DNA of 64,000 bases from NCBI GenBank assembly GCA_051530055.1, contig CM121341.1:5084001-5148000 (forward strand). The letters are read 5' to 3'. The notes beneath the pieces were generated by a model. The model was not told the origin of the DNA, ran no database searches, and was given only the letters and a program-made list of their open reading frames with translations. The stretch comes from Neoechinorhynchus agilis. Lineage: Eukaryota > Acanthocephala. Positions 21,633 through 31,519 of the stretch are shown in pieces (within the stretch, counting starts at the first letter, position 1; every line of letters starts with the position of its first letter). The position numbers and the translations under genes were made by a program.

Positions 21633-23895
21633 CCAGTTGTTTTCCATTAGGCCAAATAACAAACAGATTTAATAGGCGAAACTGTTGTTCAAAATACAAA
21701 ATAACAAACAACATTTGCAACGAAAAAACCGATTATGGTTGCGGTGAGCGGTTGAAAAGAGACAAAGAAACACAGCGATAAGAGAAAGCAATGATGTCTC
21801 AAACTAAATGCAAAGAATCTCCAGTAAAGAAAACTACCCTTGAGGATTTATTTACCGCCCTGAAACTAAATGCAGATGAGATGTTTGTTATAAGAAATGA
21901 AGAAATGGCTGAGAAACTCATTCGAGAAATACTCAAAAGGAATATCACAGCTTCTGATATAAAGGAATTGGATATCGAATATTTTATAAGAAGGCTCAGT
22001 GCTGATGACGAGAGCGACGATCTTCTTGATTTGATAATAGAATTGTTAAATCGTATTGAAGAAGTGTTAGACGAAAGAGAGAAAGGTTTCTCCAGCCCGG
22101 ATATTTGCATAAAACAAACGGAGAGTAAGGAGATAACGACCTCGGAGCTCAGGAAAAACGATACAGGGAGCATTTTAGAAGAAGCGATCGAGATTCCACT
22201 TCCTGATGAAGAGGAATCATTTGAAGAGTTCCTAAGAAATTCCTTCGAATACTTGCGTCCGGGTGAAATTGCTATGCAGAATTCCGCGTTTAAAATTAGT
22301 GCACCACGGCAAAGTTCCATTGATGATTTCAACGGAATTCGAATGATCCGTAGTCCAAAAGATCGAATGGCATCATCAGGGCCGAGAGATAAAAGAGAAA
22401 TGGCTCAAAAGCGTCAATGTCCATTAAACACGAAGTTTCCAGATATTAGAACTTTGCCAGTGAAGCGTCCTCATATTGAATCGTTCATAAACTGTGAGGA
22501 TCAAATGATTCCTAATTGGTTAAATCCATTAACCTTCCCAGAATCCAATAGTCGGTGTTCAAGGTCAAAACCGACTCAATTATCGGCAACGAACATTGAT
22601 TCCACCAATCGAAGACTTTTGCATGGAACCAAAACGTCCATCAACGGACGAGGAATGCCCGTCAAATGGTTCCAAGCATCGTATCCTGAATGCGGACGTC
22701 AATGAACAAACAACACCGAAATTGGCATTGCTTCCATTTGTAATTGATGGAGAAATTGTGTATTTGTGATCCTTGTTAGAAATTTAGAAAAGTTTTCTTA
22801 ATTTTAAAGAAGTGAACTTTGTTTCATTTTTTAATGTGTATCGGAAATATAGCTAATTTTTTTGAATTGTCGTCATTTATTGTTGTTAGCTTCAAATGAG
22901 CGCCGCAGTCATCATTACGCTGCCAACATTCAGTTTTGTAGAAATCTTTTAAGCAACTTTGAGAAAGTCGTAAAAGTTTGGACTTCCGAAATCAATCGGA
23001 TTCAATTAGTTCAAAATTTAGCCCATATAAAAAATGAGCACGAACAATTCAATGTTTAAACCTATAATGGACGTTTCAAGAGTTTAAATAGTAGAAAATT
23101 TACACGAAACTTTGAGAAAATCGTACAAGACTCTCCGAAATATCGGATTCAATAGCCGTTAAAGAGCTCGATAATTCAAATTTGTTGGTTTGGTCTTCGT
23201 TCGATAGAGAACGTTTTATTGGAGAAATTCACTGGTATCGGTACTTCGCATATCGATATTTTGAAAATAATCGATGATTCACTTCAAAAAAGGTGTTTTG
23301 AGCTTATAATTCTAAAAAATGAAGAGGATTGTCATTCATTTTTGGTATGTCATAGAGAGAATATCCTTCTGGATGATAAAGTTTGAATTGTGGTGATGAT
23401 AATCCTCTGGTTAAAAGATATTTTATTGGTTCGCCAGAAAGCTTCATATCATTAGTCATTGTTAAAGTATTGCGAAATAACATCGGGATCAATGGCGATA
23501 GCAGTGAAGCAAACGAGAAACTTCTAAAATATAGAAAGCTATCCATAGATTTCAACTTTTTCCTCCTTTAGAGCGGAGACCGGCGATGAAATTCATTGGT
23601 GAGATCTTGAGGCTTTTGAGGATTATCACGATCGCTCGGCAGCATTTCTCCAGAATATTAGAAATCCAGCGAGAAAATGCAGTCAGCTTTTGGGGATGAC
23701 TGCGGTGCTGACTTGATTCTTTTTCCAGAATCAATATTTTTTAATATGGCAAAAAATAAAACGTATTTAGAAATTTATTAAAATCTTAGAGAACTGACAT
23801 TAATTGATGCTTCAATTCAGCTGAGAAAATATCAATCAACCATTAAAAATCGGGCGAATTATTTAATTTCAAGTTTCTCGCGCTTAAGAATTTAA
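21633..23895 (+). repeat. Palindrome spacer with a third, direct copy of the gene A segment
   Basis: 21645-23060 repeats left-arm 16455-17872 in the same orientation (5' flank, gene A, 3' flank). After about 23060 follow diverged pieces: 23090-23150 echoes gene A's 3' flank, and 23535-23715 is a diverged copy of left-arm 19195-19365 with internal deletions. A short plus frame at 23383-23571 (CGDDNPLVKRYFIGSPESF...) is protein-like but unrecognised. The spacer therefore records earlier duplications of the same two arm segments. Confidence 0.8.
21791..22769 (+). pseudogene. Gene A, spacer copy (late frameshift)
   Basis: Reads open for 304 codons. An extra A in the ggaaccaaaacgtcc run near 22632 shifts the last ~50 residues into another frame (HGTKTSINGRG...), and one codon is missing in the acidic run (LPDEEE rather than LPDDEEE). 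Original-frame coding sequence continues to 22769. A shortened functional protein is conceivable because the N-terminal domain is intact. Confidence 0.7.
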
Positions 23896-24141
23896 CGACC
23901 TTAAAATCAGCCAAATTCTCGGTATTAAAGATGTTTTCAGAATGTTTATCTGATATGAAGCACGAAAATATTATCACCCTTTATTTGGGCTCATTATTTA
24001 TTCCTAATAACAAGGTCGATTTCTCCATTAGTTGCCCAAAGATCTCTTTGTTTTTTTTCATTGATTTATCAACCGATTTCACGGTTCACGGACCCCCTCT
24101 CCCGTTAAGGTTGTCCTTTACCGTCGACGATCAAACGGGCA

Positions 24142-25680
24142 ATGGATCATTTTAACAGAAAAATGGTAAGTAAAATAACGTACAATGAATCAGCATTTAA
24201 AACTGCTCCAATGAGCGATCTCCTGGCCACTTTGAGGATTAATGTCACCTGTGGATACCGAGTTACGGATACCGCGATTGCTGAGAAACTCCTTGAAGAG
24301 ATGATGAAACGAGACATTTCGAAGAGTGATGTGCGCGGTTCCATTTTGCTGCGTACTTTGAGAAATTTGCTGGCGAATGCAGTAAGTGATCCAATCCGCA
24401 GATTACTGCGAGAATTGGTGGATAAAATTCAGGAAGCAATAAACGAAAAACCAAAATCACGTAACCAAAAAATCGTCGGAACCAGAGCACCAGACGAGGA
24501 GGTGGGTGCTGAACGAAAATTGAAAGCGGCTGTAGAAGTTCCGCTTCCTGATGAGGGCGGAGCTTCAAAATCTAAGAAACGAGCTACAGCTCCTGCGCCA
24601 AAACAATATAAAATCGATGAATCAATCAGACAAGCACTCAGGTGTCCGATTCCTTCCAATAAGGAATCTACAGCGTTCTGTTGTACCAGATCCACAAATG
24701 AATTTCCAGTCAACTTTCAACGTAATGCTGTCGAGCAAAAACCAATTCCTGTTAATTACAATATGCGAACCATACAGCCCGCTTCGATGGTACCGAACTC
24801 TGAATTCGTTCGACCAAATGAGCCGATCAATTCAATGAAGCGATCGAACTACGAAAATGCTGCACGATGTGGGACTTTGATGGCGAAACGTCCACATATT
24901 GAAGCTGGTACCGCATCAAGAATACCGAATATTGAGGTCATTGGTAATCCCAGAAATGGGTCCGACAGCCATTATAGAAGACAATTCGCTCCCAATATTC
25001 AATATCCAGTAGCTCAGACCACTCCTGCATTCACATCGGTAATGGCTGATAGCCAATTCGTTGAACCGGTACGAATACCAAATCCATCAGGACCGATTTT
25101 GACGCGATATCCACCAAGTACGCATGAGCCTGATCGCCAATTACGATCTCCTCCACCCGATCGCCATTATCCCAATTCAAAGATCATCGAATCCTCTACG
25201 ACCTCGACCATTACGAAGAGACCAATAACTGCCGAACTTAGTGGAAATCTAGATACTGATCAGCACCTTGAACAATCTCTTGCCAAGAATAATCAAGATC
25301 CACCAGATCCAGTGACTTTGACTACAGAGCAACTTCAAAACGATCCAGCTAAATTAGCCCAAACGTTGAGAAAAATTGCTAGATACCTTTTAGGACGAGA
25401 GATTTTCAACAAGAACTCGTATCGATTCCCTCCATATCGGTGGTCTCGTGGTAACGTTCCGGCCACAGTTCCCACAAACCAATCAGATTTAAGAGCTACG
25501 ATATCCAATCAAACATCGCAACTAAATACTGACTCAAGTGTCCAGGAAACAACGCAAGAAAAGAAGCGTCCACTACCAAGCGACGATCGTCCTTCTAAAA
25601 TAGCAAAAAGCGCTGTTCAAAGCCTAGATTGCAACCCGCAACGAACGGAGCCGAATGATTCGCCGCCTTCCCAAAATTAA
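24142..25680 (+). CDS. Gene B: intact, distant paralogue of gene A
   Basis: A 512-codon frame from ATG 24142. Residues ~24-105 are helical (MSDLLATLRINV, IAEKLLEEMMKRDISKSDVR, SDPIRRLLRELVDKIQEAIN). They align with the start of gene A, and the spacing of hydrophobic positions resembles the TFIIS/Elongin-A N-terminal domain that docks on transcription elongation factors (inference). Then come an acidic AVEVPLPDE motif, a Lys-rich nuclear-signal-like stretch, MAKRPHIEAG, and a long Pro/Ser/Gln/Asn-rich disordered tail with late motifs ARYLLGREIF and KKRPLPSDDRP. There are no membrane segments. GT-rich donors exist (aatggtaagtaaaa near the start), but the frame is open without splicing. A nuclear transcription-related role is a guess; no named family recognised. 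Confidence 0.6.
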   Translation: MDHFNRKMVSKITYNESAFKTAPMSDLLATLRINVTCGYRVTDTAIAEKLLEEMMKRDISKSDVRGSILLRTLRNLLANAVSDPIRRLLRELVDKIQEAINEKPKSRNQKIVGTRAPDEEVGAERKLKAAVEVPLPDEGGASKSKKRATAPAPKQYKIDESIRQALRCPIPSNKESTAFCCTRSTNEFPVNFQRNAVEQKPIPVNYNMRTIQPASMVPNSEFVRPNEPINSMKRSNYENAARCGTLMAKRPHIEAGTASRIPNIEVIGNPRNGSDSHYRRQFAPNIQYPVAQTTPAFTSVMADSQFVEPVRIPNPSGPILTRYPPSTHEPDRQLRSPPPDRHYPNSKIIESSTTSTITKRPITAELSGNLDTDQHLEQSLAKNNQDPPDPVTLTTEQLQNDPAKLAQTLRKIARYLLGREIFNKNSYRFPPYRWSRGNVPATVPTNQSDLRATISNQTSQLNTDSSVQETTQEKKRPLPSDDRPSKIAKSAVQSLDCNPQRTEPNDSPPSQN

Positions 25681-25819
25681 ACAAGTTTGGCGTTCTTTTG
25701 ACCTTGAAGGTGTATCGGTCACTAGCTTGCAATTTCTGTTTAAGTTTAAATTAGCGATGTTTGATTATGAAAAGAGATTTATCTTGAAAATTTTCGACCT
25801 TTTCGTTGGCTTTGTTCAG

Positions 25820-26295
25820 TCAATTGTTTTCGAGATGGAAATGAATCATTTCTTTGTAATTTCTGCATTTCGAGGGAATATCTTTAGGTTTAATAGAAAA
25901 TGTTTTATTCAATTTTTTACACTTATTCTCTGGGCACACTGTAGAAACATCTTTATCCTCTATTGCTTCATGAATCGCTGATTCTTCAATAAAAATATTT
26001 GACTTCACGGGGTTTGAAAGACCTTAGATTTTCCAAATCTGTTGAACAACTTCCTAACGAACAAAACAGGCGAATTGGAAAAAATTGCAATAATTCATAA
26101 TATTCACGATTTAACCATGAGACGTATTTCCAATCACTTAAAATTTTATTTCTCAAAAAAATCACTAAATTCAGCGCCGCAATCATCCCCAAAAGCTATT
26201 CTCGCCGGATTTCTAATATTCTGGAGAAATGCTGCCGAGCGAAGATCCTTCGTGATAATCCTCGTAGGGCTTAAGATTTCGCTATTGAATTTCAT
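25820..26295 (-). CDS. Putative small gene D, right-arm copy
   Basis: Mirror of 19235-19710, with the same weak two-exon model and only scattered substitutions. The opposite-strand frame at 25655-25981 is hydrophobic and looks like a shadow. Low confidence that this is a working gene. Confidence 0.3.
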
Positions 26296-26636
26296 CGCCG
26301 GTCTCCGCTCTAAAGGAGGAAAACGTTGAAATCTATGGACCGGGTCATTCTTCGCAATATTGGCGTTCGATTTGGCCGATGGGCCATTTCCGTCGGACCG
26401 AGGGAAAAACTCCCAAACCACCCGGACGCTTGCCGTTCGATTCGCAAAGGTTCATGTGGGTTAAAAAGTTATTGGGAACATGAATCGGCGTGTCCCGGAC
26501 GTCCACTTTCAAGACACTAAACTTTGATTTTCATTTAAAGTCAAATAAAATTGAGAAAATTCCTTGAAACTTTTACCAGGAGCGCTCTCGAAACCCGTTA
26601 AGATCCAATACTTCAAACATTTAGCCATAATTTTAA

Positions 26637-26690
26637 ACAAGAGATGTCAGAAAAGTTATTACAGGGATAACTGAATTGTGACGGCTAGGT
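26637..26690 (+). rRNA. Fragment resembling 28S rRNA peptidyl-transferase region, right arm
   Basis: Same fragment as 18842-18895, here on the plus strand. It lies about 155 bases upstream of the CSN8 start codon, so it forms part of that gene's 5' flank in both arms. Confidence 0.5.
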
Positions 26691-26844
26691 TTCCAATATG
26701 GAATCCTCAATCGAAAAACACAATTTTTAACTTATTCCATAGATGGTAGCGCGTGTCCAAACGATCAAAAGTGAATTTTTGACGATTCTGACCGTTAAAA
26801 TCGTGGTTCTTGGCGAAAAAATAAGTCTATATCACGCTTTGTAG

Positions 26845-27539
26845 ATGTCGAACGTCGCAGAACGTATCGATGAGCTCGAGATGAAGTATTTGACGGTTTG
26901 ATTGACGTTATAAAAAGTTTGTTCGGTAGCCTCAACAGGACGATCTTAGCGAAATGGAACAATTTGAATTGGGAGTTTTGTGTATACTCACTGAGAATAG
27001 GTTTAAATTTTGCTTTTAGCAAAATAGAATAACTTCATTTCTTTGAGTGGTAATTTCGCAATGCTAAAAAAGAGAATCGGGGACGATGTGTTGAACAGAT
27101 TAAACGAATTTGGAAAAAAATGGGCTTTGGCTGATTTCTTGGGTTCATTAGAAATTATTAATTCGATTCAAAGTAGTAGTACTTTACTGAAGGGTGAGAT
27201 GCTTTCTGTTCTATGGTTTTTTTAGAAATCTTCTTAGACACATACAGAGAACGGTTTTTATCGAGGCTTAAAGAAGACGAACTTAGTTTTTCCGTTAACA
27301 AAATTTCCGAATATCTCGGAATATCGGTTGATGATGGCCAAAAATGTAAGTTCAATCGATTACGTCCAAATGACGAACAATCCGCTTTTTTAGTTATCAA
27401 GCAGCTCGGTTGGTTCGAACAAGATGGAGAAGTTAAGACCGAAAAGGTTCCAAAACGAGATTGGCATAACGATCACAAAGATGAAAAAACCAGTCTAAAT
27501 GAAATGAGAAGGCTTGTTAGATCATTACTGGATACTTAA
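26845..27539 (+). CDS. CSN8: COP9 signalosome subunit 8, right-arm copy (five exons)
   Basis: Exons 26845-26895, 26939-27000, 27048-27193, 27226-27345 and 27394-27539, all GT-AG, give 174 residues (human CSN8 is 209). Alignment was made by recall. LCILTENSGNFAMLKKRI matches the family's 'LYLLHND..NARYLWKRI' stretch; FGKKWALADFLGSLEIIN matches the 'IW.RDF.GIY..I' region. Then the PCI winged helix follows (LSFSVNKISEYLGISVDDGQ, IKQLGWFEQDGEV), and the C-terminal helix is MRRLVRSLLDT. CSN8 is the small PCI subunit of the CSN complex that removes NEDD8 from cullins. Intron 3 (27194-27225) is only 32 nt; the fourth intron is 48 nt, a multiple of three and open, so an unspliced reading would insert 16 residues absent from the family. 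Confidence 0.72.
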
Positions 27540-27948
27540 GTTGCTCGATGGTTTGTGTGTGTGCGCCAAATAAGTTGACATTTCGGTATTGATTCCTTTA
27601 TTCCGTCAATTTATTACCAATTCAAGGGTCAAACCGAAATGTTGAAATAATCACACGTTTAAACATTGAATTGTTCGTGCTCATTTTTTATGTGGGCTAA
27701 ATTTTAAACTAATTGAATCCGATTGATTTCGGAAGTCCAAACTTTTACGACTTTCTCAAAGTTGCTTTTAAATTTTCTACAAAACTGAATGTTGGCAGCG
27801 TAATGATGACTGCGGCGCTCATTTGAAGCTAACAACAATAAATGACGACAATTCAAAAAAATTAGCTATATTTCCGATACACATTAAAAAATGAAACAAA
27901 GTTCACTTCTTTAAAATTAAGAAAACTTTTCTAAATTTCTAACAAAGA

Positions 27949-28929
27949 TTACAAATACACAATTTCTCCATCAATTACAAATGGAAGCAATGCCAATTTC
28001 GGTGTTGTTTGTTCATTGACGTCCGCATTCAGGATACGATGCTTGGAACCATTTGACGGGCATTCCTCGTCCGTTGATGGACGTTTGGTTCCATGCAAAA
28101 GTCTTCGATTGGTGGAATCAATGTTCGTTGTCGATAATTGAGTCGGTTTTGACCTTGAACACCGACTATTGGATTCTGGGAAGGTTAATGGATTTAACCA
28201 ATTAGGAATCATTTGATCCTCACAGTTTATGAACGATTCAATATGAGGACGCTTCACTGGCAAAGTTCTAATATCTGGAAACGTCGTGTTTAATGGACAT
28301 TGACGCTTTTGAGCCATTTCTCTTTTATCTCTCGGCCCTGATGATGCCATTCGATCTTTTGGACTACGGATCATTCGAATTCCGTTGAAATCATCAATGG
28401 AACTTTGCCGTGGTGCACTAATTTTAAACGCGGAATTCTGCATAGCAATTTCACCCGGACGCAAGTATTCGAAGGAATTTCTTAGGAACTCTTCAAATGA
28501 TTCCTCTTCATCATCAGGAAGTGGAATCTCGATCGCTTCTTCTAAAATGCTCCCTGTATCGTTTTTCCTGAGCTCCGAGGTCGTTATCTCCTTACTCTCC
28601 GTTTGTTTTATGCAAATATCCGGGCTGGATAAACCTTTCTCTCTTTCGTCTAACACTTCTTCAATACGATTTAACAATTCTATTATCAAATCAAGAAGAT
28701 CGTCGCTCTCGTCATCAGCACTGAGCCTTCTTATAAAATATTCGATATCCAATTCCTTTATATCAGAAGCTGTGATATTCCTTTTGAGTATTTCTCGAAT
28801 GAGTTTCTCAGCCATTTCTTCATTTCTTATAACAAACATCTCATCTGCATTTAGTTTCAGGGCGGTAAATAAATCCTCAAGGGTAGTTTTCTTTACTGGA
28901 GATTCTTTGCATTTAGTTTGAGACATCAT
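27949..28929 (-). CDS. Gene A: intact copy, possible TFIIS-N-like domain protein
   Basis: A 326-codon frame starting at a tandem ATG ATG (28929). Residues 15-95 are helical: LEDLFTALKLNADEMFV, EEMAEKLIREILKRNITASD, IEYFIRRL, DLLDLIIELLNRIEEVLDE. The order '...ILKR-IT-x-x-x-(I/L)...I-x-x-x-I-x-x-L...L-x-x-L-I-x-x-L' resembles the TFIIS/Elongin-A N-terminal domain, and the same segment is recognisable in gene B. Shared downstream motifs are AIEIPLPDD (acidic) and VKRPHIESF. The rest is polar and disordered, with Lys/Arg clusters suggesting nuclear location. No catalytic motif. This is the only unbroken copy of three. An identical ~140-base 5' flank (caacatttgcaacg ... gataagagaaagc) precedes each copy and probably holds the promoter; I see no clear TATA box. 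Confidence 0.65.
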   Translation of the reverse strand: MMSQTKCKESPVKKTTLEDLFTALKLNADEMFVIRNEEMAEKLIREILKRNITASDIKELDIEYFIRRLSADDESDDLLDLIIELLNRIEEVLDEREKGLSSPDICIKQTESKEITTSELRKNDTGSILEEAIEIPLPDDEEESFEEFLRNSFEYLRPGEIAMQNSAFKISAPRQSSIDDFNGIRMIRSPKDRMASSGPRDKREMAQKRQCPLNTTFPDIRTLPVKRPHIESFINCEDQMIPNWLNPLTFPESNSRCSRSKPTQLSTTNIDSTNRRLLHGTKRPSTDEECPSNGSKHRILNADVNEQTTPKLALLPFVIDGEIVYL

Positions 28930-29374
28930 TGCTTTCTCTTATCGCTGTGTTTCTTTGTCTCTTTTCAACCGCTCACCGCAACCATAATCGGTTTTTTCGT
29001 TGCAAATGTTGTTTGTTATTTTGTATTTTGAACAACAGTTTCGCCTATTAAATCTGTTTGTTATTTGGCCTAATCGAAAACAAGTGAGATAATTAGTGAG
29101 ACTTTAAGAACTCTCAGTTTTCGATTAATCGGAGCGAGTTTCTATGTTGAACCGAAAAAATCAACGTTCCAATGACCCATTCAAAAATAACGAGAAAAAC
29201 GTTTTTGAGAACATTAAATCAAATAATTTAATAAATTTTATGATCCAGGTCGCGTCATTTACTCGCTTAATCCTCAATACTTTTAAAATAAGGCTGCATA
29301 TCGATTTTGGACATTAATAATCTTCAGAGAATATATTTCGGGATGATAGAATTATATTTGAAATATTGGGCTCG

Positions 29375-29700
29375 AGTGCGCTCGGGATCGCTATACCCGA
29401 AGTTCAGCGAAAATGTATCCGTTCCTTGCGTTTTCCATTGATTTTTAACACGTCGCTGGTCCTCAGAGCGCATATTTCTGCTCTTTGGTTCTTCTTTCAA
29501 AATTGTTTGTTTGGCCTACGTAGGATTTAATGCATTCGCTGCAGGGAATTATGTTAATCTCGTTTCTTAACCAAGGATCTTAATGATTTAGCATTCGTCG
29601 TTTAGATACAACACTCGAGGTTTTTTGTGGGCAGCTCTATTAATCAGATTGTTAATTGCAGTGAATAAATCATCATCGACGAAATGGTGCACCCGAGGAG
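29375..29700 (-). pseudogene. Penelope-like element remnant, right arm
   Basis: Mirror of 15838-16160. The single-base difference at the very end (cgacgaaatgg against cgacgaatgg) marks where the arms stop matching. Confidence 0.5.
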
Positions 29701-30711
29701 GAGGTGTTCTTCATCAATAATTTTCCTTCCTTCATCGGGGTATTTCGTCCCCTTTTCGCCATGAGTCATCGGTTATTGTGGATTTTAAACTCTTTGACCC
29801 ACTCCAAACAGGGATTCTTGCCCAAAGTCCACTATACCATCTCTAAACAACTTTATAAAATGCACAAACTGTTCCATTTTTTCAGTTTAATCCAATTATT
29901 TAATTATTTTTAAGTTTTTAAGCGTTGAAGTGAACATTGCTTACACGGCTGATTTCTTGGCCACAACACAATCAAACCGATATCTTGGATCAACCAATCT
30001 TTTCGCGTCATTTCTGTTTAAACCGACCGGTCCAACGATTATTAGTTATTCCATCAAATTGTTCCTTCGAGTTGATCTGTATTCTCCATGTCGAATTGTT
30101 ACACACTCGAACTTTATTATTGAACTCTTCATTGCGAATTTCTAAGACTTCAGCCTCCTTCTCAAGCATTGTTTTGGGAGGAAAAATACAAGAAAGCTTT
30201 GTGTTATCGAAAAAGTTCTTTAATTACGAGAATAGATATTGATTTATTAATTCCCAATATTTCGTCTGTTTCGTCGGACGTCTTCAGGTTCCTGGTAAAA
30301 AAACTAAATATCTATTAAAATATATAAATTACACTCGAGATTCAAAAATAAGAAAAAAAGGTTTAATAAACATTTAAAGTCTGTGGTGAATATACTCGCC
30401 CGGTTAACGATTCTACTTTTTTTTATAGCGAATTCCAATAATTGATTCCTACGCGAAGGCCGAAAATTATCAAATCAATCAATTATTTGATAATTCGCTA
30501 TAAAAAAGTAAATGATGAACATCTTTACAAGATTAAAGGTTCTTCTTATCGAAATGGAATATTTCGAAAGAAAACATGGTTCTTTTCTATGTTTTGTCAA
30601 CAGCTTCCAACAAGGTTCGGGGATTCGCTTGGTTGGTTTCAAAGATTTACCATCTCGAGATGGATTTTCTCGATAACGAAAAAAATCTCACATGAAACAC
30701 CGTTTTATTGT
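29701..30711. repeat. Intergenic DNA with two foldback relics
   Basis: 30227-30300 is related to the foldback at 4330-4428. 30417-30507 is a short copy of the 10271-10441 element, starting ttttttatagcg and ending cgctataaaaaa. Short hydrophobic frames at 29704-29913 and 29930-30242 are not convincing genes. Confidence 0.6.
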
Positions 30712-31065
30712 TCAAATGAACGCCTTCGACCACTCGTTCAAGGCATAGGCACAGTTATTCGCGTTTTTCTTTGTTGAACCAAATTCTTCCATGAGCCATT
30801 CAGTAAAAGCTTCAGAATCCTTTTTCAACAATAAAAATTGGCCCAGAAGCATGTAAGCCTTTTCGAACCCAAGTTTAGTTAATTTTGAGCCGGTCACTTC
30901 ACCGATGCCCGGAACACTCGTAACGTCTTTATCCGCTAACGGTTCGCAAATGAATTCATCGTGCTTTTTCGAGGTTGATTTTATAACTGGACTCAACATT
31001 TGCTCACTGGATGAGTCCATCGGACCCGACGAAATCGAATAAGACGAGTTAAATGAACGTTCCAT
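30712..31065 (-). CDS. BANF1: Barrier-to-autointegration factor (BAF/BANF1)
   Basis: A single exon of 117 residues. The last ~85 residues match BAF along its length: KKHDEFICEPLADKDV, the helix-hairpin-helix VPGIGEVTGSKLTKLGFEKA, YMLLGQFLLLKKDSEAFTEW, and a C-terminal helix ending LNEWSKAFI. BAF is a small dimeric protein that binds double-stranded DNA without sequence preference and bridges it to LEM-domain proteins and lamin during nuclear reassembly. Canonical BAF is 89 residues; here a Ser/Met-rich extension of ~32 residues precedes it. The start used is ATG 31065 (MERSFNSS); later in-frame Mets exist (MDSSS, MLSPV), and one of those might give a shorter protein. The usual Ser/Thr phosphorylation cluster at the extreme N-terminus is displaced. 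Confidence 0.93.
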   Translation of the reverse strand: MERSFNSSYSISSGPMDSSSEQMLSPVIKSTSKKHDEFICEPLADKDVTSVPGIGEVTGSKLTKLGFEKAYMLLGQFLLLKKDSEAFTEWLMEEFGSTKKNANNCAYALNEWSKAFI

Positions 31066-31141
31066 CAAATGATGTTTCACTTAATTGCGCCCTCAATTAA
31101 ATCGGTATTGTCTTTTTGATTTCTTCCGTATTTTGGCATCT

Positions 31142-31432
31142 ATGACGTTTCAGTTGGGAAAAACAACGTTCTGCCACGCGTCCATCGGTTTGTGTCGTCG
31201 TCTGTGTCCATGGCAGAGAATCCTGATTTGTTTGGTGATTGTTTCGTTGATTTCGGCTCCTTTTTTTCATTGGTCCAAAAATTCCTGGTCACTTTTGAGG
31301 ATAAGCCACATTCAGAACTTTCACGAATCTTATCAAACTCACAAGAAAACTAGTGCCTTTCAGCTCCATTCGACGTTATTTGGTTCATTGACCACTGAAC
31401 AAAGTAAACTTTGCGGCTTTCCATCATCGTGA
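31142..31432 (+). CDS. Possible exon of a membrane protein (unrecognised)
   Basis: An open frame from ATG 31142 with one clear membrane segment (RILICLVIVSLISAPFFHW) near residue 26, like a type II signal anchor. It is followed by a good GT donor (gtgagtatc) at about 31429. Any downstream exon would lie beyond the adjacent satellite and I could not identify one. Divergent to BAF, with ~75 bases between start codons. Confidence 0.25.
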   Translation: MTFQLGKTTFCHASIGLCRRLCPWQRILICLVIVSLISAPFFHWSKNSWSLLRISHIQNFHESYQTHKKTSAFQLHSTLFGSLTTEQSKLCGFPSS

Positions 31433-31519
31433 GTATCCTTTTCCCCATACTGCGCTTTTTCGAACAAAATTTACATAATTTAAATTGATAATGATTGTAT
31501 TTTGTTCGAAAAAGCTGTT

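Larger units (their letters stand above)
23896..29695 (-). repeat. Right arm of the 13.9-kb palindrome
   Basis: Reverse complement of 15842-21632. It carries the intact versions of gene B (plus strand), CSN8 (plus strand) and gene A (minus strand), plus mirrored 28S-like and Penelope-like fragments. No terminal repeats or target-site duplication are evident at the palindrome's outer ends. Confidence 0.92.

Noticed and set aside
15842-29695. Palindrome as a pure assembly foldback artefact
   Set aside because: The arms differ by scattered substitutions and the spacer has its own diverged copies, which an exact foldback of one molecule would not give. Not fully excluded, so listed with a check.
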